Shown: piece by piece, positions 1 through 8,002 of the stretch | Layout: every line of letters starts with the position of its first letter | How positions within the stretch are numbered: position 1 is the first letter of the stretch | Origin: Halobacteriales archaeon QH_8_67_36 | GTDB taxonomy: Archaea > Halobacteriota > Halobacteria > Halobacteriales > Haloarculaceae | Length of the DNA stretch: 22,053 nucleotides | Assembly: GCA_003021755.1 (NCBI GenBank) | Contig: PXQZ01000048.1 | Span: 1-22,053 of the forward strand | Direction: 5' to 3' | The notes under the pieces: generated by a model | The model's database searches: none | What the model saw: the letters and a program-made list of their open reading frames with translations, nothing else | What the model was told of the DNA's origin: nothing | Position numbers and translations under genes: made by a program

Positions 1-158
1 CGCGGTCCCGGCTCTCCTCGATACCACGGGAGCGGGCAAGCCCCTGACTCACCGGGCGCGCGGCGTCACTGCGCACCGTACCCGATGTCGGCGTCCCGCT
101 GCATGTGCCCACAGCCGACGGCACACCGCATACAGGTCGTGGGCACCCAGTCGCTCAC
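1..158 (-). pseudogene. nasA: N-terminal fragment of a nasA-like assimilatory nitrate reductase, frameshifted
   Basis: Read on the minus strand from GTG at 158, the product begins SDWVPTTCMRCAVGCGHMQ. This is the N-terminal iron-sulfur segment (C-x2-C-x3-C) of molybdopterin oxidoreductases of the assimilatory nitrate reductase/formate dehydrogenase type. The frame hits TGA at 66-68 just after a GYG motif. A shifted frame then continues family-like sequence (TVRSDAARPVSQGLARSRG) towards base 1. Both frames look like parts of one family, so I read this as one gene with a frameshift near 66-80. The fourth iron-sulfur Cys expected at the GLAC position is Arg here. An in-frame stop at 162-164 limits the start to GTG 158. 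The rest of the gene is outside the window. The family name comes from memory of haloarchaeal NasA N-termini. A sequencing error could explain the frameshift but would not restore the Cys. Confidence 0.72.
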
Positions 159-207
159 GGCCTATCACGCGCCGGCGAGGCACGGGTTCGCACAGTGAAC
201 GTATTCG

Positions 208-252
208 TATCCGCACGTTCGGATAGCATATTTCTGTCTAGACGAACGGATA
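208..252. promoter_or_regulatory. Candidate operator: TATCCG-N6-CGGATA dyad plus a third CGGATA
   Basis: A perfect 6-bp inverted repeat (208-213 and 220-225) lies between nasA and hemL. A third half-site CGGATA sits at 247-252, directly upstream of the TATA box at 258-263, where the archaeal BRE lies. The second and third half-sites are 27 bp apart and share flanking bases (CGGATAG-CA). This arrangement fits a transcription-factor site; the factor is unknown. Confidence 0.45.
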
Positions 253-257
253 GGCAA

Positions 258-263
258 TATATA
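258..263 (+). promoter_or_regulatory. TATA box (TATATA) upstream of hemL
   Basis: TATATA lies in an A+T-rich patch in otherwise GC-rich DNA. On the plus strand it would place a transcription start near 285-290 and give hemL a leader of about 95 nt. A second, weaker box (TTTCTTT, 352-358) is 25-31 bases before the hemL ATG and would give a leaderless mRNA. The palindromic core could also serve the minus strand. Confidence 0.45.
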
Positions 264-382
264 CCCCTATCTCTCGACGAAAACTTATCTTTCACGAACT
301 TCCAGTTCCGACTGTCCAGCGGGATACCCCGGCAACGGGCAAACCCAACAGTTTCTTTCGTCCACCAACCGAATTCGGCCGT

Positions 383-1720
383 ATGAACCACGAGCAGTCA
401 CGCTCGCTGTACGACCGGGCGCTCTCCGTGCTGCCCGGCGGCGTCAACTCATCGGTGCGAGCCACCCGTCCCTACCCCCTCTTCGTCGAGAAGGGCGACG
501 GCGGCCACGTCATCGATGCCGACGGCAACCGCTACATCGACTACGTGATGGGGTATGGCCCGCTGCTGCTTGGCCACGATATGCCCGAGCCGGTCCGGTC
601 GGCGGTCCAGCAACACGCCGCCGAGGGGCCGATGTACGGCGCGCCGACGGAAGTGGAGGTCGAACTCGCGGAGTTCGTCGCCCGCCACGTCCCCGGCGTC
701 GAGATGACCCGCTTCGTCAATTCGGGCACCGAGGCCACGGTTTCGGCGGTGCGGCTCGCCCGTGGCTACACCGGCCGGGACAAGATCGTCGTGATGCAGA
801 GCGGGTACCACGGCGCCCAGGAGTCCACGCTCGTCGAGGGCGAGGGCGACCACACCGCCCCGTCCAGTCCCGGCATCCCCGAGAGCTTCGCCGAGCACAC
901 CCTCACGATACCGTTCAACGACAGCGAGGCCGCCCGCGAGCTGTTCGCCGAGCACGGTAACGACATCGCCGCCGTCATGACCGAGCCGATTCTGGGCAAC
1001 TACGGTATCGTCCACCCCGTCGAGGGCTTTCACGAAACCCTCGAAGCACTCTGTGACGACCACGGCTCGCTCCTTATCTTCGACGAGGTCATCACCGGTT
1101 TCCGCGTCGGCGGCCTCCAGTGCGCCCAGGGGAAGTTCGACATCGACCCGGACATCACCACCGTTGGCAAGATAGTCGGGGGCGGCTTCCCGGTGGCGGC
1201 CGTCGGTGGCAAAAGCGAGATCATCGAGCAGTTCACGCCTGCCGGCGACGTGTTCCAGTCCGGCACCTACTCCGGCCACCCGGTCGGGATGGCCGCCGGC
1301 CTGGAAACGTTGCGGTACGTGGCCGAAAACAACGTGTACGACCACGTCAACGGGCTCGCCGAACGGCTCCGAGCGGGCCTGCAGGACATCCTCGAAGACC
1401 AGGCCCCCGAGTACACCGTCGTCGGGACCGACTCGATGTTCAAAGTCGTTTTCACCCGGGACGGCCCGGGGACCTTCGACGGCCACTGTGAGGCCGGCTG
1501 TACGCAACGGGAGGGCTGCTCGCGCTACGACCACTGCCCGAAGAACGGCGGCGATGTAAAGCAGGCCGAAACCGAGCGCTGGGAGCGGCTGTTCCGACCC
1601 GCAATGAAAGACCAGGGCGTCTTCCTCACCGCCAACCAGTTCGAGTCCCAGTTCGTCTGTGACGCCCACACCAGCGAGGACATCGAGGAGACGCTGGAGG
1701 CCTACAAGACGGCCATATGA
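383..1720 (+). CDS. hemL: Glutamate-1-semialdehyde 2,1-aminomutase (HemL)
   Basis: This PLP enzyme converts glutamate-1-semialdehyde to 5-aminolevulinate, the first dedicated tetrapyrrole (heme, cobalamin) precursor. The 445-residue length fits the family. The N-terminus has the usual LPGGVNSSVR segment, SGTEAT (114-119) is the cofactor phosphate region, FDEV (233-236) carries the cofactor-ring Asp, and K263 in VGKIVGGGFP is the Schiff-base lysine. Near the C-terminus a Cys-rich stretch (C369, C373, C379, C385) is absent from the bacterial enzymes I know but appears usual in haloarchaea; it could bind a metal, which is inference. ATG 383 has a TATA-like TTTCTTT 25-31 bases upstream and no Shine-Dalgarno site, fitting a leaderless transcript. 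The stop overlaps the next gene as ATGA. Confidence 0.96.
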   Translation: MNHEQSRSLYDRALSVLPGGVNSSVRATRPYPLFVEKGDGGHVIDADGNRYIDYVMGYGPLLLGHDMPEPVRSAVQQHAAEGPMYGAPTEVEVELAEFVARHVPGVEMTRFVNSGTEATVSAVRLARGYTGRDKIVVMQSGYHGAQESTLVEGEGDHTAPSSPGIPESFAEHTLTIPFNDSEAARELFAEHGNDIAAVMTEPILGNYGIVHPVEGFHETLEALCDDHGSLLIFDEVITGFRVGGLQCAQGKFDIDPDITTVGKIVGGGFPVAAVGGKSEIIEQFTPAGDVFQSGTYSGHPVGMAAGLETLRYVAENNVYDHVNGLAERLRAGLQDILEDQAPEYTVVGTDSMFKVVFTRDGPGTFDGHCEAGCTQREGCSRYDHCPKNGGDVKQAETERWERLFRPAMKDQGVFLTANQFESQFVCDAHTSEDIEETLEAYKTAI

Positions 1721-2592
1721 GCGACGTCAGCTCGCTGTCCGAGAAGCGGATGTACGGCCGGACACACACGGAGACCCACGCCTACGTCGCGTCCGGACTC
1801 GGCGTTACCCGCGTCGAGACCGCCGGCGGTCAGATAGGCCGCTTCAGCCTCGCTCGTCGATGCGCGGCCCGCGACATCGCCGGCGCCGGCGGCGAAATCG
1901 CCGTCGCCACCGAAGAATCGGTGCTGGTCTCGACCGACGACGGGTTCGCTGAGACGGGCTTTGGCCCGGCAACGGCCGTCGGCTACGACGCCGACGGACT
2001 GGTGGCCGCGGGCGAGGGGCGTATCGCCCGCTACGACGACGGCGAGTGGTGGGGGATGGGCGCCGTCGACGACGTTCGGGCCCTCTCCGGCGATCTGGTC
2101 GCGGCCGCCGACGGCGTCTACGGCCTCCCCGGCTGCCCGTATCTGGGGCTGCACGACGCCGCCGACGTGGCCGGCCCCTTCGCCGCCACCGCGGACGGGC
2201 TCTACAGACGCGACGCCGAGGAGGGGTCCGTCGGTCCGGCGGAGAACTGGCTTCCGGTCCGCTCGGGTGCCCACGACGTCGTCGCGAGTGACGGTGACCG
2301 CGAGCAGGGTCTCGGAGAACACGACGGCGAGCGAGTCCATGCCGCCGACGCGGACACGCTGTACGAACTGACCGATACGGACGGCGCCAGCCCCGACCCA
2401 CACTGGCGGCCCTGCGACCTGCCGGTCCGCGAGCGGGTCGTCGACGTGGCCTACGGCACGGACACCTACGCCATCACCGAGGACGCCACGTGCCTCGTCA
2501 ATACGGCCGACGACGCCACCGCCGACGGCCGCGGCGGCTGGCGCGAGCGCTCGCTTGGGGTACCCGAAGTCGTCGGTATCGCGGTGGCCTGA
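1717..2592 (+). CDS. HVO_0234-type beta-propeller protein, function unknown
   Basis: This 291-residue acidic protein has no signal peptide or membrane segment. Its sequence is a series of short, loosely repeated beta-strand-rich units (ATEESVLVSTDDGF, AAGEGRIARYDDGEW, TADGLYRRDAEEG, AITEDATCLVNTADD), the pattern of a degenerate beta-propeller. I recognise the overall pattern as a haloarchaeal family named after Haloferax HVO_0234; that match is from memory. The ATG overlaps the hemL stop (ATGA), so the two are probably co-transcribed and translationally coupled. Coupling suggests a link to heme synthesis or enzyme assembly, but no catalytic residues are visible and no function should be assigned. 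It ends 159 bases before prs, which has its own promoter. Confidence 0.85.
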   Translation: MSDVSSLSEKRMYGRTHTETHAYVASGLGVTRVETAGGQIGRFSLARRCAARDIAGAGGEIAVATEESVLVSTDDGFAETGFGPATAVGYDADGLVAAGEGRIARYDDGEWWGMGAVDDVRALSGDLVAAADGVYGLPGCPYLGLHDAADVAGPFAATADGLYRRDAEEGSVGPAENWLPVRSGAHDVVASDGDREQGLGEHDGERVHAADADTLYELTDTDGASPDPHWRPCDLPVRERVVDVAYGTDTYAITEDATCLVNTADDATADGRGGWRERSLGVPEVVGIAVA

Positions 2593-2724
2593 CGCCAGTC
2601 TCTGCCGGTGAACCAGCCGACGAGTTCCTGCTGATGAGACAACCGATCGGGCGGGTGTTCGCACCGACGCTGACATCTCTTCAGACGCGTCACTGGTTTT
2701 CCCAGCGCGCGAATCGAAAAGCGG

Positions 2725-2729
2725 TTTAG
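2725..2729 (+). promoter_or_regulatory. TATA-like box of prs
   Basis: TTTAG in the context GCGGTTTAGCG lies 23-27 bases before the prs ATG at 2752. No ribosome-binding site is visible between them, so a leaderless mRNA starting at or near the ATG is likely. Confidence 0.5.
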
Positions 2730-2751
2730 CGCGGCCGGTGACCCCTCCGAC

Positions 2752-3606
2752 ATGATTATCCCCGGCGCGGAGACACAGGCGTTCGCGGCGGCACTGGCCG
2801 AGGCCGCCGACGAGCGGCTGGGACGGGTCGAGTACGAGCGGTTCCCCGACGGCGAACACGTCGTCCGGGTCCCGGAGGCCGTCGCAGGCGAGCGCGCCGT
2901 CGTCGTCGCCTCGACTGTCGACAGCGACGCCCACGTCCAGTTGCTCCAGCTACAGGACGCGGCCCGAGAGGCCGGCGCCAGCGAGGTCGTCACCGTCATC
3001 CCGTACATGGGCTATGCCCGCCAGGACGAGGCGTTCCAGGGCGGCGAACCGGTCTCCTCGCGGGCGATAGCGCGGGCCGTCTCGACGGGCACCGACCGCG
3101 TCATCACCGTGACGCCCCACGAGCCGGCCGTCTGTGACTTCTTCACCGTCCCGGCGAGTAGCGCCGACGCCGCCGAGGTGCTCGCAGCGCCCCTGCCGGC
3201 GGACCTCGACGACCCGCTCTTTCTCTCGCCCGACGAGGGCGCTATCGACCTGGCAACGACGGTCCGGGATGCCTACGGCGAGGGCGAGACGGACTTCTTC
3301 GAGAAGGACCGGAACTACGACAGCGGCGAGATAACCATCACGCCCGGCGACGCGCCCATCGAGGGCCGCGACGTGGTGTTGGCCGACGACATCATCGCCA
3401 CGGGGTCGACGATGAGCGAGTCCGTCGCCGTGCTGAACGACCGGGACGCCCGGCGTGTGTTCGTCACCTGTGTCCACCCGATGCTCGCGAGCGGCGCCCT
3501 GACGAAGCTGTCGGCCGCGGGCGTCGAGGCGGTGTACGGCACTGATACGCTGGAACGGGTGGCCAGCGAGGTCAGTGCTGCGCCAGTGGTGGCCGAGAAG
3601 TTGTAG
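2752..3606 (+). CDS. prs: Ribose-phosphate diphosphokinase (PRPP synthetase)
   Basis: The enzyme makes 5-phosphoribosyl-1-diphosphate from ribose-5-phosphate and ATP for purine, pyrimidine, histidine, tryptophan and NAD synthesis. At 284 residues it matches the short archaeal form. FPDGE (31-35) and YARQDE (88-93) are the ATP and flexible-loop motifs, H123 lies in the TPHEP segment, and the PRPP-binding loop is ADDIIATGST (211-220). The ATG at 2752 sits 23-27 bases after a TTTAG box, which supports this start. The gene converges with ileS across 72 bases. Confidence 0.96.
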   Translation: MIIPGAETQAFAAALAEAADERLGRVEYERFPDGEHVVRVPEAVAGERAVVVASTVDSDAHVQLLQLQDAAREAGASEVVTVIPYMGYARQDEAFQGGEPVSSRAIARAVSTGTDRVITVTPHEPAVCDFFTVPASSADAAEVLAAPLPADLDDPLFLSPDEGAIDLATTVRDAYGEGETDFFEKDRNYDSGEITITPGDAPIEGRDVVLADDIIATGSTMSESVAVLNDRDARRVFVTCVHPMLASGALTKLSAAGVEAVYGTDTLERVASEVSAAPVVAEKL

Positions 3607-3678
3607 CCCTCGCCGGCGCCGCTCTCGATCCGCCGTCCCTACAGCAGGACAACGGAAACACGTCGGGTACTCGCCGTC

Positions 3679-6600
3679 CTAATCCGACGCTTCCGCAGCC
3701 GTGACCGGAGCGATGGCGATCTCCATCGCCACGCCTTCCACGTCCCACGTCTTCCGGTGACCGTCTTCGACGCCGTCGAGTTCGTCGGCACGGACTTCCT
3801 TCTTGATGAAGGTCTCGTGTTCGCGGACGAGCGAGTCCACGCGCTCGTCGCCGATGTCCATGTCTACCACGATACGCGCCTCGATGTCCAGTTCGAGGTC
3901 CTTTCGCATCTCCTGGACCCGGCGGATGACCTCGCGGGCGTACCCCTCGCTCTCGATGTCCTCGGTGAGCGTAGTGTCGACGTAGACGGTGCCGCCGCCG
4001 TCGAGCGCGGTGAAGGTCGTCCCGGTGACGCCGTCGGGCGTCTCGCGGCGGAACTCGACCATCTCGTCGGTCAGTTCCACGCTCTCGCCCAGCGTGTCGG
4101 CGACCGACGCCCGGAGCGATTCCAGGGACGGCTCGTCGATGCTGGCCTCGTTCATGGCGTTCATCACGCGGCCGGCGTCGTCGCCGAAGGCCGGGCCGAG
4201 TTCGCTCATGTCGGCCTCGGCGGAGTAACGGAGTTCGCCCCACGCCTCGTCGGCGCCGACCACTTCAACCGCGCGGGCGTTCAGACGGTCGGCGACGATT
4301 TCCGACTGCGAGCCCACTGCGTCGGCCACCGCGTCGCTGTCGGTATCGACCACGACGCGCGTGACGGGCCAGCGCAGCTTCCGTTCGGCCTGCTGGCGGG
4401 CGTTCGAGCCGGCCTCCTCGACCTCCCGCACGACCTCGATTTCGGCCTCCAGTTCGGGGTCGTGCAGGTCGGCGTCGGCCTCGGGCCAGTCACACATATG
4501 GACCGTCGGGTGGCCCGACTCACCGGTCAGCGAGCCGTACACCTGCTCGGCGATGAACGGCGTGAAGGGTGCAAAGAGGGCTGCGACCTCCTCTAGCACG
4601 CGGTAGAGCGTGGCGTATGCGGCCTGCTTGGACTCGCTGTTTTCCTCCTCCCACATCCGTTCGCGGACGACCTGGACGTAGAACCGGGAGACGTCCTCGA
4701 CGACGAAATCGAGCAGCTCGCCGACGGCCTTGTCGTTCTCGTAGTCGTCCATGTGGTCGGTCATCGCCGTCTTCACGCTCTGGAGCCGCGAGAGCACCCA
4801 CTCGTCGGCGAGTTCGAGCTCGTCACGGAGTTCTGCGACGGTCGTCTCCTCCGGGCTAAAGTCGTCGGCGCGCATGTACGGCAGCGGGAACCGGGCGACG
4901 TTCCAGAGGATGTTGAGCCGGCGCTGCATCTCGGCGGTCTCCTCCCAGGAGAAGTTCATGTCCTCGCCCCGGGCGGTCACGGAGAGCAAGAACAGCCGCA
5001 TCGGGTCGCGGCCGTGTCGCTCGATGACCTCGTGGGGGTCGACGAGGATGCCCTTCGATTTGGACATCCCGCGACCGTCGGGCATGTTGGCGTAGCCGTG
5101 CATCAGCACCTCCTTGTACGGAATCTCGCCGGTCGCCGCCGTCGACATGCCCAGCTGAGACCAGAACCAGCCACGGGTCTGGTCGTGGGCCTCCATGATG
5201 AGGTCGGCGGGCCACAGTTCCTCGAAGGCCTCCGTCTCCGAGGGGTAGTCGACGGTCCCCCACGTCGCCACCGAGGAGTCGAGCCAGACGTCGAAGACGT
5301 CGCCGACGCGGCTGTATGTGGTGCCGTCCTCGGTGATGGTGAGTTCGTCGACGGTCCCCTTGTGGATGTCCACGTCTTCGGGGGCTATTTCCTGGTCGAC
5401 GCGCTCGGCGAGTTCCTCGCGGTCGCCGACGACGATGGCATCGTCCATATCGCCGGACCAGCCTTCGGCGGCGTCGCCGCCTCTGTTCGCGGACGAGTCC
5501 GCGCCGTCCTCGGGCAGCCAGATGGGGATGGGGATGCCCCAGTAACGCTGCCGGGAGACGTTCCAGTCGGGGGCCTCCTCGACGAAGTCCCGGAAGCGGT
5601 TGTCGCGGGCCCACGGGGGGTGCCACTCGCTGTCCTCGATATTCCCGAGCAGTTCGTCCTTGATGTCGGTGACCGTGATGAACCACTGGTCGGTGACGAT
5701 GCGGACGATGTCCGTATCGCAGCGCCAGCACTGCCCCTCTCGCACCGTATGACCCCGTTCGCTGGCGAGGAGGTGGCCGTTCGCGTCGAGGTCGGCGATG
5801 ATATCGTCGTTGGCCTCGCGGACGAACCGGCCGGCGTACTTCCCGGCCGCGTCGGTGTAGGTGCCGTCACTGCCGACCGGACAGACGGTTTCCAGCCCCA
5901 GTTCCTGCCCGCGTTCGAAGTCCTCCTCACCGTGGCCCGGCGCGGAGTGGACGAGCCCCGTGCGGTCGGCCTCGACGTAGTCGGCCGTGTACACCTGTCC
6001 GGACCCCTCGCCCTGTGCGTGGTCGGGGACCGCCTCGGCGAGCGGGTGGTTGTACTGCCAGTCGACGAGGTCCTCGCCGGTGAGTTCCTCGACGACCTCG
6101 TAGTCGTCGTAGCGGCCGGCCTTCAGCACGTCCTCGACGCAGGGTTCGGCGAGGTAGAGCCGCTCGGTCTCGCGCTCCACGGACGAGTCCCCGCTGTCCT
6201 TCACGGCGTCGACGCCGACGTATTCGAGGTCGCCGTCGGCAGCGACGAAGGTGTTGGCGACGATGGTCCAGGGCGTCGTGGTCCAGATGACGAGCGACCC
6301 GTCACGTTCTGCCAGGGGGAACTTCACATAGATAGACGGCTTGCCGACGTCGTGATACTCGACCTCGTTGTTGGCGATCCCGGTCTCACACCGGGGACAC
6401 TGGTTGATGGAGCGCTGGCCCTGCTCGACCAGCCCGCGCTCGTGGGCCCGCTGGAACCCCCACCAGGCGGCCTCCATGTACTCCGGGGAGAGGGTCTTGT
6501 ACGGGTTCTCCCAGTCCATCCAGACGCCGAAGTCCTGGAAGTCGCTCCGAAGTCCCTCTAGCTGCTCGTTGGCGAAGGATTTACACTCCTGGATGAAGTT

Positions 6601-6948
6601 CTCCTCGCCGAACTCCTCGATGTCCTTCTTGTTCTCGAAGTCCAGGCGCTCCTCGACCCTGGTTTCGATGGGCAGGCCGTGCATGTCATAGCCCGGCCGG
6701 TCGGTCACGTCGTACCCCTGCATGCGGAGATAGCGGATATAGCAGTCCTTCAGCGTCTTGTTCCACGTCGTCCCCATGTGGGCGGCCCCGGAGGTGTAGG
6801 GCGGCCCGTCGACGAAGAAAAAGTCCTCCCCGTCGGCCCGGTGCTCGACCGTCTGCTCGTAGGCGTCGACGTCGTCCCAGTAGTCGAAGACCCCCGATTC
6901 CACGCGCTCGGGGTCGTACTGGTCGTCGACCGCGGCGAACCGTTCCAT
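3679..6948 (-). CDS. ileS: Isoleucyl-tRNA synthetase (archaeal type)
   Basis: This class I synthetase charges tRNA-Ile. From ATG 6948 the product has 1089 residues, beginning MERFAAVDDQYDPERVE. The HxGH-type motif appears as GAAHMG about 55-60 residues in, the KMSKS motif is GRGMSKSKG, and a Cys pair (CPRCETG) marks the zinc site. The long editing domain and the extended C-terminal domain (tRNA anticodon binding) are intact. An upstream in-frame ATG at 6972 would add eight residues. I prefer 6948 because the TTTAAT box (about 6972-6977) is 24-29 bases upstream of it, and a start at 6972 would lie inside that box. The gene converges with prs. Confidence 0.96.
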   Translation of the reverse strand: MERFAAVDDQYDPERVESGVFDYWDDVDAYEQTVEHRADGEDFFFVDGPPYTSGAAHMGTTWNKTLKDCYIRYLRMQGYDVTDRPGYDMHGLPIETRVEERLDFENKKDIEEFGEENFIQECKSFANEQLEGLRSDFQDFGVWMDWENPYKTLSPEYMEAAWWGFQRAHERGLVEQGQRSINQCPRCETGIANNEVEYHDVGKPSIYVKFPLAERDGSLVIWTTTPWTIVANTFVAADGDLEYVGVDAVKDSGDSSVERETERLYLAEPCVEDVLKAGRYDDYEVVEELTGEDLVDWQYNHPLAEAVPDHAQGEGSGQVYTADYVEADRTGLVHSAPGHGEEDFERGQELGLETVCPVGSDGTYTDAAGKYAGRFVREANDDIIADLDANGHLLASERGHTVREGQCWRCDTDIVRIVTDQWFITVTDIKDELLGNIEDSEWHPPWARDNRFRDFVEEAPDWNVSRQRYWGIPIPIWLPEDGADSSANRGGDAAEGWSGDMDDAIVVGDREELAERVDQEIAPEDVDIHKGTVDELTITEDGTTYSRVGDVFDVWLDSSVATWGTVDYPSETEAFEELWPADLIMEAHDQTRGWFWSQLGMSTAATGEIPYKEVLMHGYANMPDGRGMSKSKGILVDPHEVIERHGRDPMRLFLLSVTARGEDMNFSWEETAEMQRRLNILWNVARFPLPYMRADDFSPEETTVAELRDELELADEWVLSRLQSVKTAMTDHMDDYENDKAVGELLDFVVEDVSRFYVQVVRERMWEEENSESKQAAYATLYRVLEEVAALFAPFTPFIAEQVYGSLTGESGHPTVHMCDWPEADADLHDPELEAEIEVVREVEEAGSNARQQAERKLRWPVTRVVVDTDSDAVADAVGSQSEIVADRLNARAVEVVGADEAWGELRYSAEADMSELGPAFGDDAGRVMNAMNEASIDEPSLESLRASVADTLGESVELTDEMVEFRRETPDGVTGTTFTALDGGGTVYVDTTLTEDIESEGYAREVIRRVQEMRKDLELDIEARIVVDMDIGDERVDSLVREHETFIKKEVRADELDGVEDGHRKTWDVEGVAMEIAIAPVTAAEASD

Positions 6949-6970
6949 ACCGGGCTTATTCGCCGCCGGC

Positions 6971-7026
6971 ATTAAATGGGAATCGGTTGCCCCGCCAGAT
7001 TAAATGGGAATCGGTTGCCCCGCCAG
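6971..7026 (-). repeat. Exact 28-bp tandem duplication spanning the ileS promoter
   Basis: Two identical 28-bp units (6971-6998 and 6999-7026), each beginning ATTAAATGGG, stand head to tail. The proximal unit contains the TTTAAT box that serves ileS at 6948. The distal unit supplies a second copy of the box 28 bases farther upstream. The exact identity points to a recent duplication. Confidence 0.9.
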
Positions 7027-7079
7027 CCACCAGGGCCCCGCGACCGTCCCGGGCCGACCGCGCGCCGGCGACACCGCTC

Positions 7080-7177
7080 CGAGGACTCCCTGCGGTCGCC
7101 CTCGCTCGTACTCCACGGCTCTCCGGCTCACTTCGTTCGCCGGTTCGCTTCGAGGGCTCCCTGCGGTCGCCCTCGCT
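7080..7177 (+). repeat. Short GC-rich element flanked by 27-bp direct repeats
   Basis: Bases 7080-7106 and 7151-7177 are direct repeats (26/27 identical) sharing CTCCCTGCGGTCGCCCTCGC. The spacer includes TACTCCACGGCTCTC (7109-7123), which recurs exactly at 15470-15484. This accounts for most of the 280-bp ileS-proC gap; I see no gene there. Confidence 0.75.
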
Positions 7178-7228
7178 CCGACCGAAAACGTAGTTCCTTT
7201 CCGTCGCTCGTGTGTTGAGTCACTACCA

Positions 7229-8002
7229 ATGGTACATACGAGCGTCATCGGATGCGGGAACATGGGCAGTGCGCTGGTCACCGGGCTCTCGAAAGCCGGC
7301 GAGCACACGGTTGCCGCGTGTGACCTGGACCCGGACGCACTCGCCGCGGTGGCCGACTACGCCGACGAAACGACCGACGACATCTCGAAAGCGGCCGAGG
7401 CCGACGTGGTCTTCGTCGCCGTCAAGCCGGACATCGTCGAGGCCGTCCTCTCCGAACTCGCCCTCTCGCCCGAACAGACGCTCGTCACTATCGCCGCCGG
7501 CGTCCCCACCGACTTCGTGGAAGCTCGCACCGACGCCCGCGTCGTGCGTATCATGCCCAACCTCGCCGCGGAAACGCGTGACATGGCCGCCGCGGCGACC
7601 GGCGACGTCACCGACGAGGTTCGCCAGCTGCTCGCCGACGTTGGCGAGTTCGCCGAAATCGAGGAATCACGGATGGACATCGCCACGGCGGTCAACGGCA
7701 GCGGGCCGGCCTTCGTCTTCTACTTCATCAAGGCCATGTCCGAGGCCGGCGTCGCCGGCGGGCTCGACCACGAGAAGGCCCAGACGCTGGCCGCCCAGAC
7801 GTTCAAGGGCGCCGCCGAGACGGTGCTGCGGGACGACCGGAGCGCCGACGAACTCATCGACGCCGTCTGCTCGCCCAACGGGACGACGATCGAAGGGATG
7901 GACGTGCTGTGGGACAGCGACGCCGACCGGGCGATGAACGACGCCGTCGCCGCCGCCGAACGCCGGTCGAAGGAGCTGGCGGCCGACTTCGAGGATGAGT
8001 GA
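7229..8002 (+). CDS. proC: Pyrroline-5-carboxylate reductase
   Basis: This enzyme performs the last step of proline synthesis, reducing 1-pyrroline-5-carboxylate with NAD(P)H. The 257-residue protein starts MVHTSVIGCGNMGSA with the Rossmann motif GCGNMG (8-13). RIMPN and the helix-start motif VNGSGPAF are the usual family signatures, and the C-terminal dimerisation half is complete. The ATG at 7229 is the natural start because the open frame upstream of it (from 7004) lies in repeat DNA and has no family similarity. The last eight bases overlap proB, so proC-proB-proA form an operon. A clear TATA box is not visible; a TTCCTTTCC stretch about 26-34 bases upstream is the best candidate. Confidence 0.95.
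   Translation: MVHTSVIGCGNMGSALVTGLSKAGEHTVAACDLDPDALAAVADYADETTDDISKAAEADVVFVAVKPDIVEAVLSELALSPEQTLVTIAAGVPTDFVEARTDARVVRIMPNLAAETRDMAAAATGDVTDEVRQLLADVGEFAEIEESRMDIATAVNGSGPAFVFYFIKAMSEAGVAGGLDHEKAQTLAAQTFKGAAETVLRDDRSADELIDAVCSPNGTTIEGMDVLWDSDADRAMNDAVAAAERRSKELAADFEDE

Noticed and set aside
105..386. 93-codon plus-strand frame before hemL
   Set aside because: Runs over the nasA remnant, operator and promoter DNA; composition is not that of a haloarchaeal protein.
4753..6561. 602-codon plus-strand open frame
   Set aside because: It is the antisense shadow of ileS, caused by GC-rich third positions; the minus-strand protein has all synthetase motifs.
6949..6972. Eight-residue N-terminal extension of IleS from ATG 6972
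   Set aside because: That ATG overlaps the TTTAAT box that is correctly spaced for ATG 6948.
7080..7177. CRISPR-like array
   Set aside because: Only two copies with one spacer of unusual composition, no cas genes and no further units.
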